The position numbers were made by a program, and so were the translations under genes. A stretch of 64,000 bases of DNA from contig BATO01000010.1 in NCBI GenBank assembly GCA_000474255.1, positions 60,417 to 124,416 of the forward strand. The letters run 5' to 3'. Origin of the DNA: Aquipseudomonas alcaligenes MRY13-0052. Its GTDB lineage: Bacteria; Pseudomonadota; Gammaproteobacteria; Pseudomonadales; Pseudomonadaceae. The notes beneath the pieces are model-generated. The model had not been told where the DNA came from. It saw only the letters and a list, made by a program, of their open reading frames with translations, and searched no databases. This document shows, one piece after another, positions 50,836 to 61,813 of this stretch (the first letter of the stretch is position 1; every line of letters starts with the position of its first letter).

Positions 50836-51021
50836 ATGTGGCAGGAAATCGGCATAGCGTTTTGTTTCGTGCTGGTGCTGGAAGGCATCCTGCCCTTCCT
50901 CTATCCGCGCCGTTGGCGCGCCGCGGTGCACGGGTTGGCAGGGTTGAAAGACCGCCAGCTCCGCCTCATGGGCCTCGTCAGCATGTTGCTGGGGACCGGC
51001 CTCCTGTATCTGCTTCACTGA
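50836..51021 (+). CDS. DUF2065 small membrane protein
   Basis: 61 residues with two hydrophobic segments (EIGIAFCFVLVLEGILPFLY and RLMGLVSMLLGTGLLYLLH) separated by a basic hairpin. It belongs to the DUF2065 (YjeT-like) family, function unknown, habitually found next to hflC and hisZ/purA. ATG at 50836; the ribosome site is weak. A strong hairpin lies just upstream, so its expression probably uses the promoter at 50765-50792. Confidence 0.85.
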   Translation: MWQEIGIAFCFVLVLEGILPFLYPRRWRAAVHGLAGLKDRQLRLMGLVSMLLGTGLLYLLH

Positions 51022-51055
51022 AGGCTTGCCGCCCGGCTGAGAGGGGAATGGCGTA

Positions 51056-53591
<2,536 letters not shown>

Positions 53592-53604
53592 GTCGACCGA
53601 CTCG

Positions 53605-53633
53605 AAAAAGGGCCGCCTCGTGCGGCCCTTTTT
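53605..53633 (+). terminator. Terminator after purA
   Basis: AAAAAGGGCCGC, short loop, GCGGCCCTTTTT: a strong intrinsic terminator isolating purA from the chemoreceptor gene. Confidence 0.9.
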
Positions 53634-53730
53634 CATGGGCGAAAGAAAATATTGCGGCACGGCCCTTGCTGGCGCTCTATAAATCCCTGAAGTCGCCGTT
53701 AAAGAAGAACGGTCGTAGAGGAGCATCGTC

Positions 53731-55665
53731 GTGTCCGCCATCCTTTCCCTGCTCAGAAGCCGCTTGCTGCGGCCTGTTTTCATCGCTCTCGGCGTCTCCC
53801 TGCTGGTGCAGGTGGTGGTGGCCGTTGCCCTGACTCGGGGCACGGTCGACTCGTTGGTCGAGGATCTCGGTCAGCGCCTGGGTGACGACACCCGCCGCCT
53901 GTCGGGCGAACTGGAGCAGGCTGGTCAGGAGGTTTCCGGCAGCCTTTCCAGTCTTTCCAGCAAGACCCGTGAGCGCCTCAGTGCCTCCCTGTCCGAGCGC
54001 CTCAAGGCGGAGCAGGGGCAATTGCGTTCCACGCTGGAAGAGAACCTCAAGGCGTCCGCCACTGATCTCGCCCAGTTGCTCGCCGCGGTCGCGCCGCGCG
54101 CCATGTGGGACAACGACATACCCACGCTCTCCGAGTTCGCCCGCCGCGCCCAGCGCAATCCCAACGTACTCTTCGTGGTGTATGACGATGCCCAGGGCCA
54201 GCACCTGACGCGTTACCTCAATCGCGAGAACGCCGCGATCAAGGCCCTGCTGGCCAAGGGGCAGGGTGAGCGTGCGCTGGACAAGGTGCTCAACGCCGCC
54301 GCCAGCGATCCGTCCGTCTACATGGTCGAAGCCTCCATCAGCCCCAATGGCGTGGAGATCGGCAAGGTGCGCCTAGGGGTCTCCACGGCCACCATCGAAG
54401 ACCAGTTGAAGGCGCTGGACTCACGCTTCAGTGCGCTGATCGCCAGCGGTGGTGAGCTGGTGGGGCAGAGTCTTTCCGGTGCGGCGACCGACAGCACGGC
54501 GGTGCTGACCGCGCGGCTCAAGTCCGCCCAGGAGGCCGCCAATGGCATGAGCACCGGCACCCAGAAGACGGTGGAAGGTGCCGCCAATGAGTTGCGCTGG
54601 CGCATCGGCCTGGCCCTGGTACTGGTGGGGCTCGGTGTATTGCTGGTGCTGGCGGTGGTGCTCGGCCATCGTGTGGTCAATCGCCTGCGTCTGCTGATCG
54701 CTGCACTGAACGACCTGGCCGCTGGTGAGGGTGATCTGACTCGTCGTGTGCGTCTGGACAGCAGTGATGAGCTGGGCGAGATGGCTACGGCGGTGAACCG
54801 CTTCATCGACAAGCTGCAGCCCATCGTCCGCGAGGCCGGGGATGTGGCGGTGCGCACGGGCAGTGAAATCCGCTCCCTGTCCGAGCGCAGCCTGGCGGCC
54901 GCGGCGGCTGCCGAGCGCCAGCGCAATGAAGTCGCCGGCAGTCTCGATGCGCTGGCGCAGATGACGGCGGAGGCCCAGGGCGAAAGCCAGGCCATGCAAA
55001 CGGCCTTGCAGCAGGTTGGTGAGATTCGCCAGGCGACCCAGGACAATGCCGCCATCGCCCGCAAGGTGGGTGGTCTGATCGAGACCCTGGAAGAGCGTGT
55101 GCAAAACGGCGCTGAGGTGATCGAGCGCCTGGCGCGGCAAAGCGAGCAGATCGAAGTGGTGCTCTCGGTCATCCACGGCATCGCCGAGCAGACCAACCTC
55201 CTGGCGTTGAACGCGGCGATCGAAGCGGCGCGGGCGGGGGAGAGTGGTCGCGGCTTCGCGGTGGTGGCCGACGAGGTGCGTGCGCTGGCCAGCAAGACCC
55301 AGCAATCCACCGGTGATATCCAGGCGCACATCGGTGCACTGCAGAAGGGCGCCAAGGAGGCGGTCGCGGCCATTGCCCAGGCGCGCGCCCGCGCAACCGA
55401 AGGTATCGATGCGCTACGGGACAGCGAGCGTCTGCAGCAGAGCGTGCAGCAGGCGGTGGAGGAAGTGCACGAGGCGGTGAGGGCGGCGGCGCGAGCGGCC
55501 GAGCACCAGGCCGAAGGGGCGCATGCCGTGCGGGGGCGGGTCGATGTCATTCATTCCGAGGCGCGCCTGGCGGCGGACGCCGTGGCGGCAACCGTCAGCA
55601 GCGGGCGCGTGCTCGACGGGCTGGCGGCGCAACTGAAATCCAGCCTCGGTCAGTTCAAGGCCTGA
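53731..55665 (+). CDS. Methyl-accepting chemotaxis protein
   Basis: 644 residues from GTG 53731 (GAGGAG seven bases upstream). TM1 lies at about 14-34. The periplasmic ligand region (36-289) is not a type I recognise. TM2 is at about 290-312, then HAMP (to about 365). The cytoplasmic signalling domain has the conserved tip [19 protein letters not shown] at about 487-505 and [18 protein letters not shown]. There is no C-terminal CheR-binding pentapeptide (it ends SLGQFKA). Ligand unknown. GCCGTTAA at 53695-53702 resembles a sigma-28 -10 box. Confidence 0.93.
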   Translation: MSAILSLLRSRLLRPVFIALGVSLLVQVVVAVALTRGTVDSLVEDLGQRLGDDTRRLSGELEQAGQEVSGSLSSLSSKTRERLSASLSERLKAEQGQLRSTLEENLKASATDLAQLLAAVAPRAMWDNDIPTLSEFARRAQRNPNVLFVVYDDAQGQHLTRYLNRENAAIKALLAKGQGERALDKVLNAAASDPSVYMVEASISPNGVEIGKVRLGVSTATIEDQLKALDSRFSALIASGGELVGQSLSGAATDSTAVLTARLKSAQEAANGMSTGTQKTVEGAANELRWRIGLALVLVGLGVLLVLAVVLGHRVVNRLRLLIAALNDLAAGEGDLTRRVRLDSSDELGEMATAVNRFIDKLQPIVREAGDVAVRTGSEIRSLSERSLAAAAAAERQRNEVAGSLDALAQMTAEAQGESQAMQTALQQVGEIRQATQDNAAIARKVGGLIETLEERVQNGAEVIERLARQSEQIEVVLSVIHGIAEQTNLLALNAAIEAARAGESGRGFAVVADEVRALASKTQQSTGDIQAHIGALQKGAKEAVAAIAQARARATEGIDALRDSERLQQSVQQAVEEVHEAVRAAARAAEHQAEGAHAVRGRVDVIHSEARLAADAVAATVSSGRVLDGLAAQLKSSLGQFKA

Positions 55666-55683
55666 TGGCTGGATGCCAGAAAG

Positions 55684-55712
55684 CACAAAGCCGAGCAGAG
55701 CTCGGCTTTGTG
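55684..55712. terminator. Bidirectional terminator between chemoreceptor gene and tRNA-Leu
   Basis: Thirteen-base stem CACAAAGCCGAGC / GCTCGGCTTTGTG with loop AGA. It lies 9 bases past the 3' end of the proximal tRNA gene and 18 bases past the chemoreceptor stop codon. Confidence 0.7.
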
Positions 55713-55720
55713 TTGAATAG

Positions 55721-55807
55721 TGGTGCCCAGGAGAAGACTCGAACTTCCACGGTGTTGCCACCGCTAGGACCTGAACCTAGTGCGTCTACCAATTCCGCCA
55801 CCTGGGC
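55721..55807 (-). tRNA. tRNA-Leu (CAG), proximal copy
   Basis: 87 bases including an encoded CCA. Acceptor arms GCCCAGG (5' end at 55807) and CCTGGGC pair fully. The anticodon stem CTAGG / CCTAG frames loop TTCAGGT, giving anticodon CAG for CUG codons. A long variable arm (GCGGTGGCAACACCGT) marks a class II tRNA such as Leu. Identical to the copy 200 bases upstream in transcription. Confidence 0.97.
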
Positions 55808-55920
55808 ACATTGCGATGATCGCTCATCGACTTTTTGCTGCACTTGATCGACCAGGTCGACAGGGTGTGCTGCTACCCTTTGAAGCGACAAACCAAGCCA
55901 GTGGCTCAGTTTCTTAATAA

Positions 55921-56007
55921 TGGTGCCCAGGAGAAGACTCGAACTTCCACGGTGTTGCCACCGCTAGGACCTGAACCTAGTGCGTCTACCAATTCCGCCA
56001 CCTGGGC
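55921..56007 (-). tRNA. tRNA-Leu (CAG), distal copy
   Basis: 87 bases, identical by eye to the copy at 55721-55807, with the same CAG anticodon, long variable arm and encoded CCA. A strong sigma-70 promoter lies upstream (56041-56069, minus strand). The 113-base spacer to the other copy holds no gene I can see. Confidence 0.97.
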
Positions 56008-56040
56008 ACTCACAGCGTCTCAGCAACGCTGTGGGCGCGA

Positions 56041-56069
56041 ACTATACGGTTCGACTTTTTGCTTGTAAA
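56041..56069 (-). promoter_or_regulatory. Sigma-70 promoter of the tRNA-Leu pair
   Basis: Minus strand: TTTACA at 56069-56064, 17-base spacer, TATAGT at 56046-56041, followed by a GC-rich discriminator (TCGCGCCC) as in stringently controlled stable-RNA promoters. Confidence 0.8.
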
Positions 56070-56182
56070 CCCCTGACGGCAAAAAAAATTATTCTTGGAT
56101 GAAAGCTGACCGCTGAACGGATTTCGCGCTTCAATAGACAGATGGCAAACATAACTATGAATGAAAAGGTGAATCCCCTCTG

Positions 56183-59005
56183 ATGGCCGATTGGCAAAAC
56201 CTCGATCCCGAGGCCGCCCGCGAGGCGGAGAAATACGAAAACCCCATCCCCAGCCGCGAACTCATCCTGCAGCGTCTCGATGAACGTGGCGCCCCGGCCA
56301 ACCGCGAGCAGTTGGTCGAAGAGTTCGGTCTGACCACCGAAGACCAGCTGGAGGCTCTGCGCCGGCGCTTGCGCGCCATGGAGCGTGACGGCCAGCTTAT
56401 CTATACGCGCCGCGGCACCTATGCACCGGTGGACAAGCTCGACCTGATCTGCGGCCGCATCAGCGGTCACCGCGACGGCTTCGGCTTCCTTATTCCCGAT
56501 GACGGCAGTGACGACCTCTTCCTCAGCCCCGCGCAGATGCGCCTGGTGTTCGACGGTGACCGCGCCCTGGCGCGCGTATCCGGCCTCGATCGCCGTGGCC
56601 GCCGCGAAGGTGCGCTGGTGGAAGTGATCGAGCGCGCCCATGAAACCCTGGTCGGCCGCTTCTTCGAAGAAAGCGGCATCGCCCGCGTGGTGGCCGACAA
56701 CCCGAAGATCCAGCAGGAAGTGCTGGTGCCCCTGGGCAAGCAGGGCAGCGCCAAGCACGGCCAGTTCGTGCAGGTGAAGATCGAGCAGTGGCCGAGCAAC
56801 TTCCGCGTCGCCCAGGGCGAAGTGGTCGAGGTGCTGGGTGACTACATGGCGCCGGGCATGGAGATCGAAGTCGCCCTGCGCAGCTACGACATCCCCCACG
56901 AATGGCCCGAGACCGTGGTCAAGGAAGCCGCCAAGCTGAAACCGGAAGTGGCCGAGAAGGACAAGGAAAAGCGCATCGACCTGCGCGGCCTGCCTTTGGT
57001 GACCATCGATGGCGAAGACGCCCGTGACTTCGACGACGCCGTCTATGCCGAAGCCCGCAAGGGTGGCGGCTGGCGCCTGTTCGTGGCCATCGCCGACGTC
57101 TCCCACTATGTAAAGGTGGGCTCGGCGCTGGACGAAGAGGCTGCCAAGCGCGGCAACTCCGTGTACTTCCCCGAGAAGGTCATCCCGATGCTGCCGGAGG
57201 CGCTGTCCAACGGCCTCTGCTCGCTGAACCCGCTGGTCGATCGCCTGGCCATGGTCTGCGAGATGACCCTGTCCCGCGCGGGCAAGATGACCGGCTACGA
57301 ATTCTACGAAGCGGTGATCCACTCCCACGCGCGCCTGACCTACAACAAGGTCAGCCAGTTGCTGGAAACCCCGGACTCCATCGAAGGCAAGCAGCTTGCC
57401 GAGCAGATGCCCCAGGTCGTTCCGCACCTGCAGCAGCTCTACAAGCTCTACAAGGTGCTGCTGGCAGCGCGCCAGGTGCGCGGCGCCATCGATTTCGAAA
57501 CCCAGGAGACGCGCATCGTCTTCGGCGCCGATCGCAAGATCGCCGAGATCCGCCCGACCCAGCGCAACGACGCCCACAAGCTGATCGAGGAATGCATGCT
57601 TTGCGCGAACGTGGCCACCGCCCGTTTCATGCAGGACCACGACATCCCCTCCCTCTACCGTGTGCACGACGGCCCGCCGGCCGAGCGCCTGGACAAGCTG
57701 CGCCTGTTCCTTGGTGAGTTGGGCCTGACCCTCAATCGCGGCAAGGGCGAACCGACCCCGAGTGATTACCAGGCCCTGCTGGAAACTATTCGCGGACGCC
57801 CGGACTACCACCTGATCCAGACCGTGATGCTGCGCTCCCTGAGCCAGGCGGTGTACAGCGCCGACAACCAGGGCCACTTCGGCCTCAACTACGACGCCTA
57901 CACCCACTTCACCTCGCCGATCCGCCGTTATCCGGACCTGCTGGTGCACCGTGCCATCCGTAGCGTGGTCCGCTCCAAGCGCGAGACTGTGCACGTCAAG
58001 CGTGCCGGCGCCACGGCCATGGTCAAGGCGCGTATCTACCCGTACGACGAGGCCGCCCTGGAGAAGCTCGGCGAGCAGTGCTCGATGACCGAGCGCCGCG
58101 CCGACGAAGCCACCCGTGACGTCACCAACTGGCTGAAGTGCGAGTACATGCGCGAGCGCGTGGGCGAGACCTTCCCCGGGGTGATCTCGGCGGTGACCGG
58201 CTTCGGCCTGTTCGTCGAACTGACCGACATCTATGTAGAAGGCCTGGTGCACGTCACCGCATTGCCGGGTGACTATTACCACTTCGACCCGATCCACCAC
58301 CGCCTGGCGGGTGAGCGCAGCGGTCGAAGCTTCCGCCTGGGCGACACGATCGAAGTGCTGATCGCGCGCGTCGACCTGGACGAGCGCAAGATCGACTTCG
58401 AGCTGGCCGAGAATCCTCTTAATGCACCGGGCGGCCGCAAGAAGCGCGGTGCCGAGAAGTCCGCGCCCGCACCCGAGGTCAAGCCGGCCAAAGGTTCCAA
58501 GACCCGGAGCCGCGGCAGCAAGCCTGCGGCCCTGGCGAAGAAGGCCGCCGCACGCGACCCGCAGCCCGAGCAACTGGCCCCCGGCGTTGCCGTGGCGCCT
58601 GGCCGCAGCAAAGCGGGCAAGGTCCAGGCACTGCCGGCCGTATCGCCGGAAATCCTCGCCCAGGCCGACGAAATGCTTGGCAACACCGACGTCAACCGCA
58701 GCCGTGCGTTGAAACAGGCGTTGCTCAGCGAAGCGCGCCATGGGGGTGAAAAGCCCCGAGGCGGCAAGCCTCAAGGCGGCAAGGCCCAGTCCCGTCCCGC
58801 CAAGGGGGCGCCTTTCGGCGCGGGTGGCCAGGATCCGGCCGCCAAGGAGCGCGACGCCAAGCCAGGCAACAAGCCCGGCAGCAAACCAAGCGGCGGCAAG
58901 CCGAAGAAGGCCAAGCCGGCGAGCAAGCCCGGCAAGCCGACCAAGCACCGCAAGGGACCGCCCAAGACGAAAGCCGCTGGCGGCAGTGACAAGGTCAAAC
59001 CATGA
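56183..59005 (+). CDS. rnr: Ribonuclease R
   Basis: 940-residue 3'-5' exoribonuclease for structured RNA. Order: helix-turn-helix (about 15-80), two cold-shock/OB domains (about 85-255), RNB catalytic domain (about 270-595) with metal ligands in IDGEDARDFDDAVY at about 276-285, S1 domain (about 660-742), then a basic low-complexity tail 744-940 rich in Lys, Gly, Pro and Ala. The tail contains a helix-forming island near 818-853. The tail accounts for the unusual length compared with E. coli RNase R (about 813). Its stop overlaps rlmB (ATGA). Confidence 0.96.
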   Translation: MADWQNLDPEAAREAEKYENPIPSRELILQRLDERGAPANREQLVEEFGLTTEDQLEALRRRLRAMERDGQLIYTRRGTYAPVDKLDLICGRISGHRDGFGFLIPDDGSDDLFLSPAQMRLVFDGDRALARVSGLDRRGRREGALVEVIERAHETLVGRFFEESGIARVVADNPKIQQEVLVPLGKQGSAKHGQFVQVKIEQWPSNFRVAQGEVVEVLGDYMAPGMEIEVALRSYDIPHEWPETVVKEAAKLKPEVAEKDKEKRIDLRGLPLVTIDGEDARDFDDAVYAEARKGGGWRLFVAIADVSHYVKVGSALDEEAAKRGNSVYFPEKVIPMLPEALSNGLCSLNPLVDRLAMVCEMTLSRAGKMTGYEFYEAVIHSHARLTYNKVSQLLETPDSIEGKQLAEQMPQVVPHLQQLYKLYKVLLAARQVRGAIDFETQETRIVFGADRKIAEIRPTQRNDAHKLIEECMLCANVATARFMQDHDIPSLYRVHDGPPAERLDKLRLFLGELGLTLNRGKGEPTPSDYQALLETIRGRPDYHLIQTVMLRSLSQAVYSADNQGHFGLNYDAYTHFTSPIRRYPDLLVHRAIRSVVRSKRETVHVKRAGATAMVKARIYPYDEAALEKLGEQCSMTERRADEATRDVTNWLKCEYMRERVGETFPGVISAVTGFGLFVELTDIYVEGLVHVTALPGDYYHFDPIHHRLAGERSGRSFRLGDTIEVLIARVDLDERKIDFELAENPLNAPGGRKKRGAEKSAPAPEVKPAKGSKTRSRGSKPAALAKKAAARDPQPEQLAPGVAVAPGRSKAGKVQALPAVSPEILAQADEMLGNTDVNRSRALKQALLSEARHGGEKPRGGKPQGGKAQSRPAKGAPFGAGGQDPAAKERDAKPGNKPGSKPSGGKPKKAKPASKPGKPTKHRKGPPKTKAAGGSDKVKP

Positions 59006-59769
59006 GTGATTTGGAAAAGGTCTACGGCGTTCATGCCGTGGAAGCGCTGTTGCGTCACCACCCCAAGCGGGTCAAGCAGCTGTGGCTGGCGGAAAGCCGG
59101 CATGATCCGCGCGTCCAGGCGCTGGTCGAACTGGCCGGTCAGTTCCGTGTGCCCGTCGGGCAGAAGGACCGGCGCGAGTTGGATGAATGGGCCGAAGGCG
59201 TCCACCAGGGTGTGGTCGCCGAGGTCAGCCCCAGCCAGGTCTGGGGCGAGAACATGCTCGACGAGTTGCTGGAGGGGGCTGAAGGCCCGCCCCTGCTGCT
59301 GGTGCTCGACGGCGTGACCGACCCGCACAACCTCGGCGCCTGCCTGCGCACCGCCGATGCCGCCGGCGCGCTGGCGGTGATCGTGCCCAAGGACAAGTCC
59401 GCCACCCTCAACGCCACCGTGCGCAAGGTGGCCTGCGGCGCCGCTGAAGTGATCCCCCTGGTCGCCGTGACCAACCTCGCGCGCACCCTGGAGAAGCTGC
59501 AGAAGAAAGGCCTGTGGACCGTCGGCACCGCCGGCGAAGCCGAACAGGAACTCTACCAGCAGGACCTGACCGGCCCGACCGTGCTCATCATGGGCGCGGA
59601 AGGCAAGGGCATGCGCCGCCTCACCCGCGAGCACTGCGACTACCTGGTGAAGCTGCCGATGTCCGGCAGCGTCAGCAGCCTCAACGTCTCGGTCGCCACT
59701 GGCGTCTGTCTGTTCGAGGCGGTGCGCCAGAGGGGCAGCGCCAAGCGCCAAGCCGCAAGCGACAAGTAA
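59002..59769 (+). CDS. rlmB: 23S rRNA Gm2251 2'-O-methyltransferase RlmB
   Basis: 255-residue SpoU-family methyltransferase with a C-terminal trefoil knot. An N-terminal substrate-binding domain (about 1-75) is followed by the knot: DGVTDPHNLGACLRTADAAG, VLIMGAEGKGMRRLT and LPMSGSVSSLNVSVATGVCL. The start overlaps the rnr stop. The last codons (AKRQAASDK) are encoded by degenerate heptamer repeats, so the C-terminus may have been shaped by the repeat array that begins there. Confidence 0.95.
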   Translation: MSDLEKVYGVHAVEALLRHHPKRVKQLWLAESRHDPRVQALVELAGQFRVPVGQKDRRELDEWAEGVHQGVVAEVSPSQVWGENMLDELLEGAEGPPLLLVLDGVTDPHNLGACLRTADAAGALAVIVPKDKSATLNATVRKVACGAAEVIPLVAVTNLARTLEKLQKKGLWTVGTAGEAEQELYQQDLTGPTVLIMGAEGKGMRRLTREHCDYLVKLPMSGSVSSLNVSVATGVCLFEAVRQRGSAKRQAASDK

Positions 59770-59823
59770 GAGCGGTGTTGAGCGGGGAGGGCGCCGCCAT
59801 CCTCGCTTGCAGCTTGTCGTGCC

Positions 59824-59912
59824 TAGGGTGGGTAGAGCGCAGCGAAACCCACGCGGAGCGGTGCTCGGCATGACTCCGAAATGGTGGACCGGTGAAGCGT
59901 GGTCCACCCTAC
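59824..59912. repeat. BIME-like inverted palindrome pair (element 2)
   Basis: Left arm: TAGGGTGGGTAGAGCGCAGC with GAAACCCAC completing the palindrome. Right arm: GTGGACC, GGTGAAGCGT, GGTCCACCCTAC. The outer ends are TAGGGTGG and its complement. Same layout as 9376-9438 and 63859-63959. Confidence 0.65.
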
Positions 59913-59971
59913 GCCCAGGCTGTGAAAACAAATAAGCCCAGGGGTTGACGTTCTCCGTCGATCCCCCAGGC

Positions 59972-60020
59972 GCTTGCAGCTTGCAGCTTGCAGCTTGCAG
60001 CTTGCAGCTTGCAGCTTGCA
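59972..60020. repeat. Tandem heptamer array GCTTGCA x7
   Basis: Seven perfect head-to-tail copies of GCTTGCA. Degenerate copies of the reverse complement form (GCCAAGC, GCCAAGC, CGCAAGC) end the rlmB coding sequence at 59740-59760, on the other side of element 2. Confidence 0.95.
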
Positions 60021-60058
60021 GCGCCCTCCGGCGCTGTTCAAATATTCACCAGTTTTTC

Positions 60059-60087
60059 TTGCGCGCCCCCGGGCGCTTCTCTAGAAT
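60059..60087 (+). promoter_or_regulatory. Sigma-70 promoter of rpsF-rpsR-rplI
   Basis: TTGCGC at 60059-60064, 17-base spacer, TAGAAT at 60082-60087. This gives a leader of about 110 bases before rpsF. Confidence 0.65.
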
Positions 60088-60153
60088 GGCGCCCCTTGCC
60101 GCACCGGCTGGCGTTTGCGCGCCTTCCTCGCCGGCAAGCCAAAACGAAACATT

Positions 60154-60205
60154 CACTCCTTGCCTGACCACATAGTTGGCAGGCTACAACCCGTAAGGAG
60201 CATTT
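60154..60205 (+). promoter_or_regulatory. Possible autoregulatory leader of rpsF
   Basis: A stem GCCTG / CAGGC closes a 13-base loop just ahead of AACCCGTAAGGAG, the ribosome site of rpsF. Leaders bound by the S6:S18 complex are known upstream of rpsF in many bacteria; whether this stem is that motif cannot be confirmed by eye. Confidence 0.3.
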
Positions 60206-60625
60206 ATGCGTCATTACGAAATCATCTTCCTGGTTCACCCGGACCAGAGCGAGCAGGTTGGCGGCATGGTCGAGCGCTATACCAAGCTGATCGAAGAAGA
60301 CGGTGGCAAGATTCATCGCCTGGAAGATTGGGGCCGTCGTCAACTGGCCTATGCAATCAACAACGTTCACAAGGCTCACTACGTGATGCTGAACGTCGAG
60401 TGCAGCGGCAAGGCCCTGGCCGAGCTGGAAGACAACTTCCGCTACAACGATGCCGTCCTGCGTAACCTGGTCATCCGTCGCGACGAAGCCGTTACCGGTC
60501 AGTCCGAGATGCTCAAGGCCGAGGAAAACCGCAACGAGCGCCGCGAGCGCCGTGAGCGCGTTGAAACTGACTCCGCCACCGATGGCGATGACAGCGACAA
60601 CGACAGCGACAACGCTGACGAGTAA
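60206..60625 (+). CDS. rpsF: 30S ribosomal protein S6
   Basis: 139 residues. [20 protein letters not shown] and [21 protein letters not shown] are S6 signatures. The C-terminal tail is charged and ends in an Asp-rich repeat, the region where RimK adds glutamates in E. coli S6. AAGGAG lies 7 bases before the ATG. rpsR follows after 28 bases. Confidence 0.98.
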   Translation: MRHYEIIFLVHPDQSEQVGGMVERYTKLIEEDGGKIHRLEDWGRRQLAYAINNVHKAHYVMLNVECSGKALAELEDNFRYNDAVLRNLVIRRDEAVTGQSEMLKAEENRNERRERRERVETDSATDGDDSDNDSDNADE

Positions 60626-60653
60626 TCCACGGATCTATTGAGGAGCCAAGTTC

Positions 60654-60884
60654 ATGGCACGTTTCTTCCGTCGTCGTAAGTTCTGCCGTTTCACCGCTGA
60701 AGGCGTGAAAGAGATCGACTTCAAGGATCTCAACACCCTGAAGGCGTACATCTCCGAAACCGGCAAGATCGTTCCTAGCCGTATCACCGGTACCAAAGCC
60801 AAGTATCAGCGTCAGCTGGCTACCGCTATCAAGCGCGCCCGCTACCTGGCCCTGCTGCCCTACACCGACAGCCACGGCCGTTGA
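60654..60884 (+). CDS. rpsR: 30S ribosomal protein S18
   Basis: 76 residues, normal length. [20 protein letters not shown] and the [20 protein letters not shown] core are diagnostic. It binds S6 in the small subunit. GAGGAG lies upstream of ATG 60654. Confidence 0.98.
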   Translation: MARFFRRRKFCRFTAEGVKEIDFKDLNTLKAYISETGKIVPSRITGTKAKYQRQLATAIKRARYLALLPYTDSHGR

Positions 60885-60918
60885 GACCGGGTAGTCGACG
60901 CTTCAAAGGATAGATCGC

Positions 60919-61794
60919 ATGCGCGCACTGGCTGAATTCACCATGCGAGGCCGTATGCAGGCAACGCTGGCCGTGGCTGGCGCTGCACTGGTTCCGTTGT
61001 TGTTCTGGCTGAGTGCCTCCGCAGGTAGCCTGGTGCTGCTGCGGCGGGGCTTCAGTGATGCCTTCGGCATCCTGGCCTGGGCGGTACTGCCGGCTGCGTG
61101 CTGGTGGTACCTGGGTGATCCGAGCATCCTTCTGGCCCTGCTCGGGACCCTGGTGCTGGCGCAGATTCTGCGTGTCAGCGAGTCCTGGAGCCATGTGCTG
61201 ATTGGCAGCGTGGCATTGGGCCTGGTGTTCGCACTGGTGCTCGGCAACGCCTACTCCGAGATGATCGGGGTGCTGGCGACCGAGGTCACCAAGGTGCTGG
61301 CCCAGGTCCGCGGCGATGCCCAGCTGTCGGGTGAGGAACTCGACAGGTTGCAGGCTGCGATGGTGCCGACCCTTACCGGGGTCATGGCGTCTTCGCTGCA
61401 GGCCACCTGCCTCCTTTGCCTGGTGCTGGCGCGCTATTGGCAAGCGGCGTTGTACAACCCGGGCGGCTTCGGTCGCGAATTCCGGAGTCTGCGCCTGAGG
61501 CCCGCGGTTGCCGTGGCCCTGCTGCTGGGATGCATTCTGATCCCGGCGCTGGATGCACGAGCCGCGTTGCTTGGGCCGCTGTGCAGCGTGCCGCTGTTGT
61601 TCGCAGGTGCTGCCCTCGGGCACGGGCTCATCGCCCTGAAGCGCCTGTCGGGTGGCTGGCTGATAGTGCTGTACCTGGCCGTGCTGCTGATCGGGAACTT
61701 GATCTGTCTTTTGGCTGTGATCGACAGCCTGTTTGATTTTCGCGGACGCCTGGCACGTAAGAACGGCGCCGGTCCCGCGAACGGTGAAGGTTAA
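60919..61794 (+). CDS. Polytopic membrane protein (DUF2232-like) between rpsR and rplI
   Basis: 291 residues with about eight hydrophobic segments, both ends probably cytoplasmic (the tail RGRLARKNGAGPANGEG is basic). It resembles the DUF2232/YybS-like proteins found in ribosomal or dnaB clusters; the function is unknown. AAGGAT precedes ATG 60919. It lies 34 bases after rpsR and 19 before rplI, so it is almost certainly in the same operon. Confidence 0.75.
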   Translation: MRALAEFTMRGRMQATLAVAGAALVPLLFWLSASAGSLVLLRRGFSDAFGILAWAVLPAACWWYLGDPSILLALLGTLVLAQILRVSESWSHVLIGSVALGLVFALVLGNAYSEMIGVLATEVTKVLAQVRGDAQLSGEELDRLQAAMVPTLTGVMASSLQATCLLCLVLARYWQAALYNPGGFGREFRSLRLRPAVAVALLLGCILIPALDARAALLGPLCSVPLLFAGAALGHGLIALKRLSGGWLIVLYLAVLLIGNLICLLAVIDSLFDFRGRLARKNGAGPANGEG

Positions 61795-61813
61795 TAGTTA
61801 AGAGGATTCCCAA

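Larger units (their letters stand above)
59770..60058. other. Non-coding gap between rlmB and the rpsF promoter
   Basis: The rlmB-rpsF gap is 436 bases long. It holds, in order, element 2, a 20-base motif (AAATAAGCCCAGGGGTTGAC at 59930-59949), a heptamer array (59972-60020) and a further stretch with no recognisable feature before the promoter. I see no credible small gene. Confidence 0.6.

Noticed and set aside
55808..55920. A second promoter or small gene between the tRNA-Leu copies
   Set aside because: Only a promoter-spacer-like string is present, without -35 or -10 boxes, and no open frame with a ribosome site.
56042..58948. 968-residue minus-strand open frame opposite rnr
   Set aside because: The longest shadow in the window, fully antisense to RNase R and extending into the tRNA promoter; composition is that of a complementary frame.
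59972..60020. CRISPR array
   Set aside because: The repeat unit is 7 bases with no spacers; it is a simple tandem array and there are no cas genes.
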